Positions 30,910 through 40,258 of a DNA stretch of 64,000 nucleotides are shown here, in pieces; within the stretch, counting starts at the first letter, position 1; each line of letters begins with the position of its first letter. A model generated the notes under the pieces. That model saw nothing but the letters and a program-made list of their open reading frames with translations, searched no databases and was not told where the DNA came from. This DNA comes from Pseudoxanthomonas composti (GTDB taxonomy: Bacteria > Pseudomonadota > Gammaproteobacteria > Xanthomonadales > Xanthomonadaceae): positions 434,001 to 498,000 of the forward strand of contig NZ_SAWZ01000002.1 of the NCBI RefSeq assembly GCF_004122095.1, given 5' to 3'. The translations under genes and the position numbers were made by a program.

Positions 30910-31827
30910 ATGACCCAGGCCACCTTGCTGCTGCCTCCACGCACCCGCCTGTCGGGTGCGTTGTCCGCTGGCGTCGGGCGTGCGCTGGCGCGCGCGGATG
31001 TGCGGTCGGTCGAGCCGGGCGAGCGGGCCCAACTGCATCGGCATTTCCAACTGGTGCCCGATCGCTGGGCGCCGGCAGCGTTGACCCGGCAGCGCGATGC
31101 GAAAGACGCCGCCGGGGCGCTGTGGCTGCGTGCCGATCCGGCCTACATGGCCCCGGACATGAATGGCGCGCGCATGCTGGCCCACGGCGAGGCGCTGGCG
31201 CTGCAGGCGGACGAGTGCCAGGCGCTGCTGCGCGCGCTCAAGCCGCTGTTCGGCGACGCCGGCATGCTGCTCGATGCGCCGGTGCCCTCGCGCTGGTACC
31301 TGCGGCTGACGCCCGGAACCCCGTTGCCGGATTTCACCCCACCGCACCTGGCCGTGGGCGACGACCTGTTCGCGCACCTGCCCGCGGGCGATGCCGGCCG
31401 GCGCTGGCGGGCCCTGTTCAACGAGGCGCAGATCCTGCTGCATGCCCACCCGGCCAACGCCGCCCGCCAGGCGGCAGGCAAGGCAGCGGTCAACGGCCTG
31501 TGGTTCTGGGGCGCCGGCACGCTGCCCGACGCGGTCCGCACCACGCATGCGCAGGTCAAGAGCCGCGAGGATCTGCTGTCGGCGCTGGCCCATGCCGCCG
31601 GGGCGACCGATCCGTCCGCGCAAGGGTCGGTGCTGGTGGACCTGCGGCATCTGACCTCCACCGAGATGCTCTGTGGCGAGGCCTTGCAGCCGCTGCTGGA
31701 CGAGCTGGCCAAGGGCGCGTTGACCGGGCTGGCGCTGGATTTTGCCGATGGCCGTCTGGCGCAGCTGCAGCACGCCCAGCGCTGGCGCTTCTGGCGTCGG
31801 CCGTTGCAGGACCTGCAGGCACTGTGA
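30910..31827 (+). CDS. rpfE: RpfE-type conserved protein of unknown function
   Basis: A 305-residue soluble protein, MTQATLLLPPRTRLSGALSA, rich in Ala/Leu/Asp, with conserved-looking segments LWLRADPAYMAPDMNGARML, VPSRWYLRLTPGTPLPDF and NGLWFWGAGTLPD. I recognise it mainly by place: in Xanthomonas the gene between greA and recJ in the rpf region is rpfE. Some members are labelled as related to cofactor-independent phosphoglycerate mutases, but I see no metal-binding motif that would support an enzyme. Its stop overlaps the GTG start of recJ. The symbol is moderately certain, the function unknown. Confidence 0.7.
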   Translation: MTQATLLLPPRTRLSGALSAGVGRALARADVRSVEPGERAQLHRHFQLVPDRWAPAALTRQRDAKDAAGALWLRADPAYMAPDMNGARMLAHGEALALQADECQALLRALKPLFGDAGMLLDAPVPSRWYLRLTPGTPLPDFTPPHLAVGDDLFAHLPAGDAGRRWRALFNEAQILLHAHPANAARQAAGKAAVNGLWFWGAGTLPDAVRTTHAQVKSREDLLSALAHAAGATDPSAQGSVLVDLRHLTSTEMLCGEALQPLLDELAKGALTGLALDFADGRLAQLQHAQRWRFWRRPLQDLQAL

Positions 31828-33542
31828 GCGGTACGCGCATCGCCCGGCGCGCGCCGGTGGTCTGCGATGGCTGGCCGCCCAGCGTGCAGCCGCTGCTGCA
31901 GCGCCTGTACGCCAGCCGGGGCGCGACCACGCTGGAACTGGCCCGGCCACGCCTGGCCCAGCTGCTGCCGCCGGAAGGCTTGCTCGGCATGGCCCAGGCC
32001 ACCGCACTGCTGGCCGAGGCGATCGCGCAGGACCAGCACATCGTGGTGGTGGGCGATTTCGATTGCGACGGCGCCACCGCCTGCGCCCTGGCCGTGCGCG
32101 GCCTGGTCCTGCTGGGCGCGCGTCATGTCAGCCCGGCCGTGCCCAACCGCATGGTGCATGGCTATGGCCTGTCGCCGGCACTGGTGGAAGAGCTGGACGC
32201 GCTGAAGCCGGACCTGCTGGTCACGGTGGACCATGGCATCGCCTGCCACGCCGGCATCGCCCTGGCCAAGGCCAAGGGCTGGAAGGTGCTGGTCACCGAT
32301 CACCACCTGCCGGGCGAGCGCCTGCCGGTGGCCGATGCCATCGTCAATCCGAACCAGCCCGGCTGTGGCTTTCCCAGCAAGGTGCTGGCCGGCGTCGGCG
32401 TGATGTTCTACGTGCTGATGGCGCTGCGCCGGGCACTGCGCCAGGCCGGCGGCCTGCCATCGCCAGAGCCGGACCTGACCACGCTGCTGGACCTGGTCGC
32501 GGTGGGCACGGTGGCCGACCTGGTGCCGCTGGATGCCAACAACCGGGCGCTGGTGTCCGCCGGCCTGCGACGCCTGCGGGCAGGGCAGGGCTGCGCCGGG
32601 CTCAACGCGCTGATCGAGGTCTGCGGGCGCCAGGCCGCGCGGTTGACCGCCTCGGATATCGGTTTTGCGATCGCCCCGCGCCTCAACGCCGCCGGGCGCC
32701 TGGAGGATATGGCCCTGGGCATCGCCTGCCTGCTCAGCGACGATCCGCAGGCGGCACGCGAAATGGCGCAGGTCCTGCACGGCATCAATGCCGAGCGCCG
32801 CGGCGTCCAGCAGCAGATGACCGACGAGGCCGAGGCCGCGATCGCCAGGCTGGCCGCCAGCGAGGGCCAGGCGCCGGTGGCGGTCTGCCTGTTCGATGCG
32901 GACTGGCATCCGGGCGTGGTGGGGCTGGTCGCCTCCAAGATGAAGGACCGCCTGCACCGCCCTGTCATCGCCTTCGCACCGGCCGAGCCTGGCAGCACGC
33001 AGCTGCGTGGCTCGGCCCGGTCGATTCCCGGCTTCCACATCCGCGATGCGCTGGCCGCGGTGGATGCGCGCCACGAGGGACTGATCCCGCGCTTCGGCGG
33101 CCACGCCATGGCTGCCGGCCTGACCCTGGCGCTGGAGGACCTGCCGGCCTTCCGCGACGCGTTCCTGGCTTACACCCAGCAGAGCCTGGACCAGGCGCTG
33201 CTGCAGCACGAGTTGCTCAGCGACGGTGAGCTGCTGGGGAGCGAATTCGACATCCAGCACGCCATGGCCCTGCGCGATGGCGGGCCGTGGGGGCAGGGAT
33301 ATCCCGAGCCCCTGTTCGATGGCTGCTTCGACGTGCTGGACTGGCGGGTGCTGAGCGAGCGCCATCTCAAGCTGGTGCTGCGCCTGGAGGGCCAACAGGC
33401 CCCGATCAATGCCATCCACTTCGGCGGCTGGCGCGGCGATGCGCCGCCCTCGCGCCTGCGCCTGGCCTTTCGCCTGTGCCCGGACGACTACCGCGGCGGC
33501 ACCGCCATCCAGCTGATCGTCGAGCACCACGAAGCGGCCTGA
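31824..33542 (+). CDS. recJ: Single-stranded-DNA-specific exonuclease RecJ
   Basis: A 572-residue DHH-family 5'-3' exonuclease. Motifs: VVVGDFDCDGATACALAVRG (variant of DYDxDGxTA), LVTVDHGIACHAG, LVTDHHLPGE (DHH) and VAVGTVADLVPL, then the DHHA1 domain GGHAMAAGLTL. It acts in RecF-pathway recombination and mismatch repair. Start: GTG at 31824 in a GTGA overlap with rpfE, giving 572 residues, close to the 577 of E. coli. The open frame reaches upstream into rpfE but that part is out-of-frame shadow. Confidence 0.95.
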   Translation: MSGTRIARRAPVVCDGWPPSVQPLLQRLYASRGATTLELARPRLAQLLPPEGLLGMAQATALLAEAIAQDQHIVVVGDFDCDGATACALAVRGLVLLGARHVSPAVPNRMVHGYGLSPALVEELDALKPDLLVTVDHGIACHAGIALAKAKGWKVLVTDHHLPGERLPVADAIVNPNQPGCGFPSKVLAGVGVMFYVLMALRRALRQAGGLPSPEPDLTTLLDLVAVGTVADLVPLDANNRALVSAGLRRLRAGQGCAGLNALIEVCGRQAARLTASDIGFAIAPRLNAAGRLEDMALGIACLLSDDPQAAREMAQVLHGINAERRGVQQQMTDEAEAAIARLAASEGQAPVAVCLFDADWHPGVVGLVASKMKDRLHRPVIAFAPAEPGSTQLRGSARSIPGFHIRDALAAVDARHEGLIPRFGGHAMAAGLTLALEDLPAFRDAFLAYTQQSLDQALLQHELLSDGELLGSEFDIQHAMALRDGGPWGQGYPEPLFDGCFDVLDWRVLSERHLKLVLRLEGQQAPINAIHFGGWRGDAPPSRLRLAFRLCPDDYRGGTAIQLIVEHHEAA

Positions 33543-33794
33543 GCAAGCGCGCAGGGCAACAGCGTCAGCACCCGTATGGCAGGGCGCCTCCGAGCGCCGC
33601 GATTCGGCAGCTCGCGCCCGAAAGGCCGGCCCAAACGCCGCCTCCGGGCCCTGCCAGGACATCGAACAGCGCGCGCAGCGCCGGATGCGCAGCGTGAAAC
33701 AGCCGGCCGGCCATCGCCGGGGTCTGCCAGGGCAGGGCGCCACGCCCGGGCCGACTTGTTAGAATTGCGGTCTTGCCTGCAGGAAACCCGTTCC

Positions 33795-34920
33795 ATGATC
33801 GAGCTCAACCCCATCCGCCAGCGCATCGCCGACCTCCAGGGGCGGCTGGATTCGCTACGGGGGTATCTTTGACTACGATGCCAAGCGCGAGCGCCTGGAA
33901 GAAGTAAGCCGCGAGCTGGAAAGCCCCTCCATCTGGGACAACCCGGAGTACGCGCAGAAGCTGGGCCGCGAGCGCGCCCTGCTGGACAAGACCGTCAACG
34001 GCATCCGCGACATGAGCGAGGGCCTGACCGGCGCGTCGGAGCTGCTGGAACTGGCGGAGATGGAGGAAGACGAGGAGACCGCCGTCGCCGTGCAGGCCGA
34101 TGTCGAGCGCTTTGCCACCTCCGTGGAGAAGCTGGAGTTCCAGCGCATGTTCTCCGGGCAGATGGACGCCAGCAATGCCTTCGTCGACATCCAGGCCGGC
34201 GCCGGCGGCACCGAGGCCCAGGACTGGGCCGAGATCCTGCTGCGCATGTACCTGCGCTGGTGCGAGTCGCGCGGGTGGAAAACCGAGCTAATGGAAGTCT
34301 CCGGCGGCGAAGTGGCCGGCATCAAGTCCGCCACGCTGCGCGTGGAAGGCGACTTCGCCTACGGCTGGCTGAAGACCGAGACCGGCGTGCACCGCCTGGT
34401 GCGCAAGTCGCCGTTCGACTCGGACAACCGCCGCCACACCAGCTTCACCTCGGTGTTCGTCTCCCCGGAAGTGGACGACAACATCGACATCGACATCAAT
34501 CCGGCCGACCTGAAGACCGACGTGTACCGGTCCTCCGGCGCCGGCGGCCAGCACGTCAACAAGACCGAGTCGGCCGTGCGTATCACCCACGTGCCGACCG
34601 GCATCGTGGTGGCCTGCCAGACCGGACGCAGCCAGCACCAGAACCGCGACAACGCGATGAAGATGCTGGCCGCCAAGCTCTATGAGCTGGAAATCCAGAA
34701 GCGCAACGCCGAACGCGATGCCGTGGAGGCGACCAAGTCCGACATCGGCTGGGGCAGCCAGATCCGCAACTACGTGCTGGACCAGTCCCGCATCAAGGAC
34801 CTGCGCACCGGCATCGAGCGCTCCGACACGCAGAAGGTGCTCGACGGCGACCTGGACGAGTTCGTCGAAGCCAGCCTGAAATCCGGCCTGGAAGCGGGCT
34901 CCAAGCGGGTTGACGCTTGA
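33795..34920 (+). CDS. prfB: Peptide chain release factor RF2, with programmed +1 frameshift
   Basis: Translation starts at the ATG at 33795 ([20 protein letters not shown]), reaches CTT at 33867 followed by an in-frame TGA (33870-33872) and must shift +1 to read GAC from 33871. The joined product is about 374 residues. The class 1 release factor core is complete, with the GGQ motif in [18 protein letters not shown] and the SPF stop-codon recognition motif in [15 protein letters not shown]2 terminates at UGA and UAA, and low RF2 favours the shift. It precedes lysS, as in many proteobacteria. Confidence 0.97.
33859..33873 (+). promoter_or_regulatory. RF2 +1 frameshift site
   Basis: GGGGGTATCTTTGAC: a Shine-Dalgarno-like G tract three bases before CTT-TGA-C. 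This is the same arrangement as in E. coli prfB and makes RF2 synthesis autoregulated. Confidence 0.95.
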
Positions 34921-34924
34921 GGGC

Positions 34925-35066
34925 AGGAACGAGTGGAGAGGAACGAGGAACGAGCAGATCCCCGATCCTGACCGCCACGCCGTTCCTCACCGTTTGAATA
35001 CCTTCGGCCCCACGCCCGCGCAATCCAGCTTCCTCACTCGTTTCTCGTTCCTCTCCACTCGTTCCT
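34925..35066. repeat. Inverted repeat of iterated GGAACGA units, prfB-lysS copy
   Basis: Left arm 34925-34954 (AGGAACGAGTGGAGAGGAAC and GAGGAACGAG) and right arm 35037-35066 are reverse complements at 29 of 30 positions, around an 82-base spacer. The arm equals that of the element at 9939 once AC is exchanged for GT at each variable dinucleotide. The right arm ends 12 bases before the lysS start, so a folded transcript could affect lysS translation. Confidence 0.75.
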
Positions 35067-35078
35067 AAGACGCCCCCC

Positions 35079-36587
35079 ATGACCGACCAGCCCACCACGC
35101 CCCCCGACGAGAACAGCCTGATCGCCGAGCGGCGTGGAAAGCTCACCGCGCTGCGCGGGCAGGGCATCGCCTTTCCCAACGATTTCAAGCGCGACACCTA
35201 CGCGGGCGATCTGCAGGACGAATTCGCCGATGACGAGCGCTACACCGCCGAGGCGCTGGAAGGCCTGGAGCGGCAGGTCAGGCTGGCCGGCCGCCTGATG
35301 GCCAAGCGGGTGATGGGCAAGGCCAGCTTCGCGCAGATCCAGGACGAGTCCGGACGGATCCAGCTCTTCCTGCAGGGCAATGCGCTGGGCGAGGCCTACA
35401 CCGCGTTCAAGGGCTGGGACGTGGGCGATATCGTCGCGGTGGAAGGCGGCCTGACCCGTACCAAGACCGGCGAGCTGTCGGTCAAGGCCTCGGCCATCCG
35501 CCTGCTGACCAAGTCGCTGCGCCCCCTGCCGGACAAGTGGCACGGCCTGAGCGATGTCGAGCAGCGCTACCGCCAGCGCTACGTGGACCTGATCGTGACG
35601 CCGGAGGCGCGCGAGGTCTTCATCAAGCGCTCCAAGATCATCCGCGCGATCCGCTCCTGGCTGGACAACCGGCGCTTCCTGGAAGTGGAGACGCCGATGA
35701 TGCATTACATCCCGGGCGGCGCCACGGCCAGGCCCTTCACCACCCACCACAATGCGCTGGATCTGCAGCTGTACCTGCGCGTGGCGCCGGAGCTGTACCT
35801 CAAGCGCCTGGTCGTGGGCGGCCTGGAGCGCGTGTACGAGATCAACCGCAACTTCCGCAACGAAGGCGTGTCCACCCGGCACAACCCCGAATTCACCATG
35901 CTCGAGCTGTACGAGGCCTACGCCACGTACCACGAGGTGATGGACCTGACCGAGGCGGTGATCCGCGATACCGCCCAGAGCGTGCTGGGCACCACCCAGG
36001 TGGAATGGGACGGCGCGCAGATCGACCTGGCCCCGGCCTTCCGCCGCTGGCGCATGGATGAGGCCGTGCGCCACCACAATCCGGAAATCACCGCCCAGGA
36101 CTGCACCGACCGCGATGCCCTGCTGCGCCACTGCGAGCGCCTGAAGATCAAGGTCAAGCCGTCCTACGGCTGGGGCAAGCTGCTGCTGGAGATCTTCGAG
36201 GCCACCGTCGAGCACACCCTGGTGCAGCCGACCTTCATCACCGACCACCCGGTCGAGGTCTCGCCGCTGGCCCGCGCCAGCGACACCGAGCCGGGCTATA
36301 CCGACCGCTTCGAGCTGTTCATCAACGGCAAGGAGATCGCCAACGGTTTCTCCGAACTCAACGATCCTGAGGACCAGGCGGCCCGCTTCCGCGCCCAGGT
36401 CGATGCCAAGGAGGGGGGCGACGACGAGGCGATGCACTTCGACGCCGACTATATCCGTGCGCTGGAGTACGGCATGGCGCCGACCGGCGGGCTGGGCATC
36501 GGCATCGACCGCCTGGTGATGCTGCTGACGGGCACGGCCTCGATCCGCGACGTGCTGCTGTTTCCCTACATGCGTCCGGCAGGCTGA
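35079..36587 (+). CDS. lysS: Lysine--tRNA ligase (class II)
   Basis: A 502-residue class II synthetase. The OB-fold anticodon domain includes [20 protein letters not shown]. Motif 2 lies in [20 protein letters not shown], and motif 3 in [16 protein letters not shown]. It charges tRNA-Lys. Length matches E. coli LysS (505). It is preceded by prfB and followed by 300 bases before rpfG. Confidence 0.97.
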   Translation: MTDQPTTPPDENSLIAERRGKLTALRGQGIAFPNDFKRDTYAGDLQDEFADDERYTAEALEGLERQVRLAGRLMAKRVMGKASFAQIQDESGRIQLFLQGNALGEAYTAFKGWDVGDIVAVEGGLTRTKTGELSVKASAIRLLTKSLRPLPDKWHGLSDVEQRYRQRYVDLIVTPEAREVFIKRSKIIRAIRSWLDNRRFLEVETPMMHYIPGGATARPFTTHHNALDLQLYLRVAPELYLKRLVVGGLERVYEINRNFRNEGVSTRHNPEFTMLELYEAYATYHEVMDLTEAVIRDTAQSVLGTTQVEWDGAQIDLAPAFRRWRMDEAVRHHNPEITAQDCTDRDALLRHCERLKIKVKPSYGWGKLLLEIFEATVEHTLVQPTFITDHPVEVSPLARASDTEPGYTDRFELFINGKEIANGFSELNDPEDQAARFRAQVDAKEGGDDEAMHFDADYIRALEYGMAPTGGLGIGIDRLVMLLTGTASIRDVLLFPYMRPAG

Positions 36588-36773
36588 CGCTGCGGGTCAG
36601 CCTGTGGCGCTGGCGGGCACCCTCGGGGGCGGCCTGCGCCTGTTAAAGATTCCTGGGTTGCGGCGGATATGGAAGAGCAGAACGAGGCGGAAGGCCCTGG
36701 CCGGCCGCCTTTCCAGCCTCCGTGTTCAATCAGTGTTCGCCGGGTCGGGCCATTTGCAGTCGCGCCGGCTCTA

Positions 36774-36788
36774 TGGCACGTTGCTTGC
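36774..36788 (+). promoter_or_regulatory. Sigma-54 promoter motif upstream of rpfG
   Basis: TGGCACG, four bases, TTGC: an exact match to the -24/-12 consensus (TGGCACGnnnnTTGC), with the GG and GC pairs 10 bases apart. It lies about 100 bases upstream of the rpfG start, in the right orientation, in the 300-base lysS-rpfG gap. Nothing else is clear in that gap apart from GC-rich stems near 36690-36720 that may end lysS transcription. Confidence 0.6.
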
Positions 36789-36887
36789 GGCGTGATCTGA
36801 GCCACGTTCCAGGTGGACTGCAATGCAACCGGTCCGGCTGACCGCTGCTGTTCCCGGAGCGCACGCGCTCCCTGTCAGGATCTGCAC

Positions 36888-38027
36888 ATGCTCGCCGCAA
36901 GCCGTGTCTACAACCGCCTCTCCAGCAACGACAGCCACGCCACGTGGCCGCCTGGTGACGCACACGGCCTGAATATCGTCATCGTCGATGACCAGACCTC
37001 GGCCCGCACCATGCTGCGCCATGTGATCGAGGACATCGGCTCGGAGCTGAAAGTCTTCGATTTCGGCGCCCCGGAAATGGCGCTGGCCTGGTGCGAGAAC
37101 AATCGCGCCGATCTGCTGCTGCTGGACTACCGCATGCCGGGCATGGACGGCCTGGAGCTGGCGCGGCGCTTCCGGCGCCTGCCGGCCAACCGCGATATCC
37201 CGATCATCCTGGTCACCGTGGTGGGCGACGAGCCGATCCGGCAGGCTGCCCTGGAGGCGGGGGTCATCGATTTCCTGGTCAAGCCGGTGCGCCCGCGCGA
37301 GCTGCGCGCCCGCTGTCGCAACCTGCTGCAGCTGCGCCAGCAGTCCGAAAGCATCAAGCAGCGGGCGCTGTCGCTGGAGCAGCGCCTGCTGTCGAGCATG
37401 CATGAGGTCGAGGAGCGCGAGCGCGAAACGCTTTCGCGCCTGGCGCGCGCCATCGAGTACCGCGATACCGGCACCAGCGCCTTCCTGGAGCGCATGGCGC
37501 GCATCGCCGGGCTGATCGCCGAGCAACTGGGCCTGCCCGAAGACGAGGTGCGCGCCATTGAACTGGCCGCGCCCCTGCACGACATGGGCAAGATCGCCAT
37601 TCCGGACGCGGTGCTGCTCAAGCCCGGCCCGCTGACCGATGAAGAGATGGCAGTCATGCGCCGGCATCCCAAGATCGGCCACGAACTGCTCAGCGGCAGC
37701 CAGAACCGGCTGATCCAGACCGGCGCGCTGATCGCCCTGCGCCACCACGAGCGCTACGACGGCAGCGGCTATCCCGACGGCCTGCGCGGGGAGGAGATTC
37801 CGCTGGAGGCCCGGATCGTGGCCGTGGCCGATGTGATGGACGCCTTGCTCTCGCCACGGCCCTACAAGAAGGCCTGGGAACAGGAGGCCGCTTTGGCGTA
37901 CCTTTACGCCCAGCGCGGGCGGCTGTTCTGCCCGGCGTGCGTGGACGCGCTGATCAGGGGGCGCGAGCGTCTGGACGACATCTGCCGCCGATACTCAACC
38001 GTGCAGGCAAAACCCGGACTGGAGTAG
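36888..38027 (+). CDS. rpfG: Response regulator RpfG: receiver plus HD-GYP cyclic-di-GMP phosphodiesterase
   Basis: A 379-residue protein. The receiver domain (residues about 28-150) has phospho-acceptor Asp80 in LLLLDYRMPGMDG. The HD-GYP domain (about 180-370) has the HD pair His231-Asp232 in APLHDMGKIAIPD, HHERYDGSGYP (GYP at 294-296) and the metal ligands of that family. In Xanthomonas RpfG is phosphorylated through RpfC on DSF sensing and degrades cyclic di-GMP, raising virulence-factor output and dispersing biofilm. The ATG at 36888 follows AGGA. rpfC starts three bases after its stop; no rpfH lies between. Confidence 0.96.
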   Translation: MLAASRVYNRLSSNDSHATWPPGDAHGLNIVIVDDQTSARTMLRHVIEDIGSELKVFDFGAPEMALAWCENNRADLLLLDYRMPGMDGLELARRFRRLPANRDIPIILVTVVGDEPIRQAALEAGVIDFLVKPVRPRELRARCRNLLQLRQQSESIKQRALSLEQRLLSSMHEVEERERETLSRLARAIEYRDTGTSAFLERMARIAGLIAEQLGLPEDEVRAIELAAPLHDMGKIAIPDAVLLKPGPLTDEEMAVMRRHPKIGHELLSGSQNRLIQTGALIALRHHERYDGSGYPDGLRGEEIPLEARIVAVADVMDALLSPRPYKKAWEQEAALAYLYAQRGRLFCPACVDALIRGRERLDDICRRYSTVQAKPGLE

Positions 38028-38030
38028 TCC

Positions 38031-40208
38031 ATGAACGATATCGTTTCCCAGATCAGCGGCCGCCTGGCGCGCCGCCAGGACAGCGAGCACGGGCAGGCGC
38101 TGATCCGCATCGTCATCTTCTCGGCGGTGATCGTCTACATGATGATCGGCGCCTCGCTCGGCACGATCGACCAGAACGTGTACGAGCTGTCCACGGTCAT
38201 GAGCGCCGCCGGCGTCAGCATCGGCGTGGCCCTGTTCCTGTGGATCCTGGCCGCGCCCGGCCGCTCGGACGTGCGCCGGGTGATCGGCATGCTCACCGAT
38301 TACGGCCTGATGTCGGTGGCCATGGCGCTCAAGGGCGAGCCGCTGGCCTGGCTGTACGTCATCATGATGTGGGTGACGGTCGGCAACGGCTTGCGCTTCG
38401 GCAATGCCTACCTGATCGCGGCAGTGTCCATGGCCTCGACCTGCTTCGGCCTGGTGCTGGCCACCAATGCCTACTGGCGCGAGAACATTACTCTGGGCCT
38501 GGGGCTGCTGGTGGGGCTGGTGGCCATTCCCATGTACCTGTCGGGCCTGCTCAAGCAGCTGACCCGGGCCACCAACGAGGCGCGCCGCGCCAACGAGGCC
38601 AAGAGTCGCTTCCTGGCCAACATGAGCCACGAGTTCCGCACGCCGCTCAATGGCCTGGCCGGCATGTCCGAGCTGCTGGCCACCACGCGGCTGGATTCGG
38701 AACAGCGCGAGTGCCTGTCCACGATCCAGGCCTCGACCCGCAGCATGCTCTCGCTGGTGGAGGACGTGCTGGACATCTCCGCGATCGAGGCCGGCAAGAT
38801 CCGCCTGGACGCCGAGCTGTTCGCGCCGCGCGAGGTGGTGGAGAGCATCGGCTTCATCCTGATGCCGCAGGCGCGCGCGCGCGGGCTGGAGTACAAGATC
38901 GAGATCGCCCCGGGAGTCCCGGAGAAGATCAAGGGCGATGCGCGCCACCTGCGCCAGATCCTGCTCAACCTGATGGGCAATGCGGTCAAGTTCACCGAGC
39001 ATGGCTCGGTCAGGCTCAAGGCCTGGGTGAGCGAGGACTTCGACACCCGCAAGATCCGGGTGCGCTTCCAGATCGAAGACACCGGCATCGGCATCGACGA
39101 AGAGCTGCAGGGGCGGCTGTTCCACGCCTTCGAGCAGGCCGACGTCAGTCTGCGCAGGCGCTACGGCGGGACCGGGCTGGGCACCACCATCGCCAAGGGC
39201 CTGGCCGAATCCATGGGCGGCCGCATCGGCTTCAAGAGCGTGCTGGGGCAGGGCAGCACGTTCTGGGTGGAACTGCCCTTCGAGCGCGCCCCCGCCGAGC
39301 GTCCCGAGCCGGTCCCGGCGGTGCTGGAAGGCGAGCAGGACGTCGGCGAAAACGTCATTGCCTTCTCCAATCCCTTCCTGCGCCATCGCGCCCGCGTGCG
39401 CAGCCTGCAGGTGCTGGTGGCCGACGACCACGAAGCCAATCGCATGGTCGTACAGCGTCTGCTGCAGAAGGCCGGCCACAAGGTGGTGTGCGTCAACGGG
39501 GGCGAGGAAGCGCTCGATGCGATGGCCCTGAGCGACTACGACGCCCTGATCATCGACTTGCACATGCCGGGGGTCAGCGGCCTGGACCTGCTCAAGCAGC
39601 TCAAGGTCATGCAGGCCGGCGGGGGTCCGCGGACCCCGGTGGTGGTGCTCAGCGCCGACGTCACCCCCGATGCTATCCATCGCTGCGAACTGGCCGGCGC
39701 GCGCGCCTTCCTGGCCAAGCCGGTGGTGGCCACGCGGCTGTTGGACGTGCTGGCCGACATCGCCGGCAACGGCAAGGGCGGCACGGTGGTCAGCGTGCCG
39801 CGCGAGGAACTGGCCGCCGAGGACCAGGCGCTGGACCCCAGCGTGCTGGATGAGCTGAGCGCGTTGGGCATGGGCGAGAAGTTCGAGCGCGAGTTCGTCT
39901 CCCAGTGCCTGAACGATGCCGATGGCTGCATCGGCGGCATCAGCCATGCCATGCAGGGCGGCGATCTGGAGCGCGTCCGCGAGCACGCCCACGCGCTCAA
40001 GGGCGTGGCAAGCAACCTGGGACTGGTGCAGCTTGCCGCCAGCAGCAGCGAGCTGATGAAACTCAGCGACTGGCAGCTGGGCCAGGAATGGAAGCAGCGC
40101 CTGGCGATGGTCAACGCCCAGCTGATCCACGGCCGCGCCGCGCTGGAACTGCGCCGCCGGCCGCGCCAGGATGGCTCGGGCGAAGACCAGCAGGGACTGT
40201 CCAGCTAA
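38031..40208 (+). CDS. rpfC: Hybrid sensor histidine kinase RpfC (DSF sensor)
   Basis: A 725-residue membrane kinase. About five membrane spans fill residues 22-175. The H box is NMSHEFRTPLNG with His200, followed by N, G1 and G2 boxes (LLNLMGNAVKFTEHG, IEDTGIGIDE, YGGTGLGTTIAKGL). A receiver domain has Asp509 in IIDLHMPGVSG, and a C-terminal HPt domain has His654 in HAHALKGVASNLG. These positions are within three residues of those known for X. campestris RpfC (His198, Asp512, His657). It senses the fatty-acid signal DSF, phosphorylates RpfG, and its receiver can restrain RpfF. Confidence 0.96.
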   Translation: MNDIVSQISGRLARRQDSEHGQALIRIVIFSAVIVYMMIGASLGTIDQNVYELSTVMSAAGVSIGVALFLWILAAPGRSDVRRVIGMLTDYGLMSVAMALKGEPLAWLYVIMMWVTVGNGLRFGNAYLIAAVSMASTCFGLVLATNAYWRENITLGLGLLVGLVAIPMYLSGLLKQLTRATNEARRANEAKSRFLANMSHEFRTPLNGLAGMSELLATTRLDSEQRECLSTIQASTRSMLSLVEDVLDISAIEAGKIRLDAELFAPREVVESIGFILMPQARARGLEYKIEIAPGVPEKIKGDARHLRQILLNLMGNAVKFTEHGSVRLKAWVSEDFDTRKIRVRFQIEDTGIGIDEELQGRLFHAFEQADVSLRRRYGGTGLGTTIAKGLAESMGGRIGFKSVLGQGSTFWVELPFERAPAERPEPVPAVLEGEQDVGENVIAFSNPFLRHRARVRSLQVLVADDHEANRMVVQRLLQKAGHKVVCVNGGEEALDAMALSDYDALIIDLHMPGVSGLDLLKQLKVMQAGGGPRTPVVVLSADVTPDAIHRCELAGARAFLAKPVVATRLLDVLADIAGNGKGGTVVSVPREELAAEDQALDPSVLDELSALGMGEKFEREFVSQCLNDADGCIGGISHAMQGGDLERVREHAHALKGVASNLGLVQLAASSSELMKLSDWQLGQEWKQRLAMVNAQLIHGRAALELRRRPRQDGSGEDQQGLSS

Positions 40209-40215
40209 ACGCCGC

Positions 40216-40239
40216 ACCGGGGCATGGCATTGCCCCGGT
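40216..40239. terminator. Hairpin between convergent rpfC and rpfF
   Basis: ACCGGGGCA, loop TGGCAT, TGCCCCGGT: a perfect 9-base stem in the 50-base gap between the two stop codons. No T tract follows on either strand. Confidence 0.5.
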
Positions 40240-40258
40240 CCGTCATGGCGGCGGGCGG

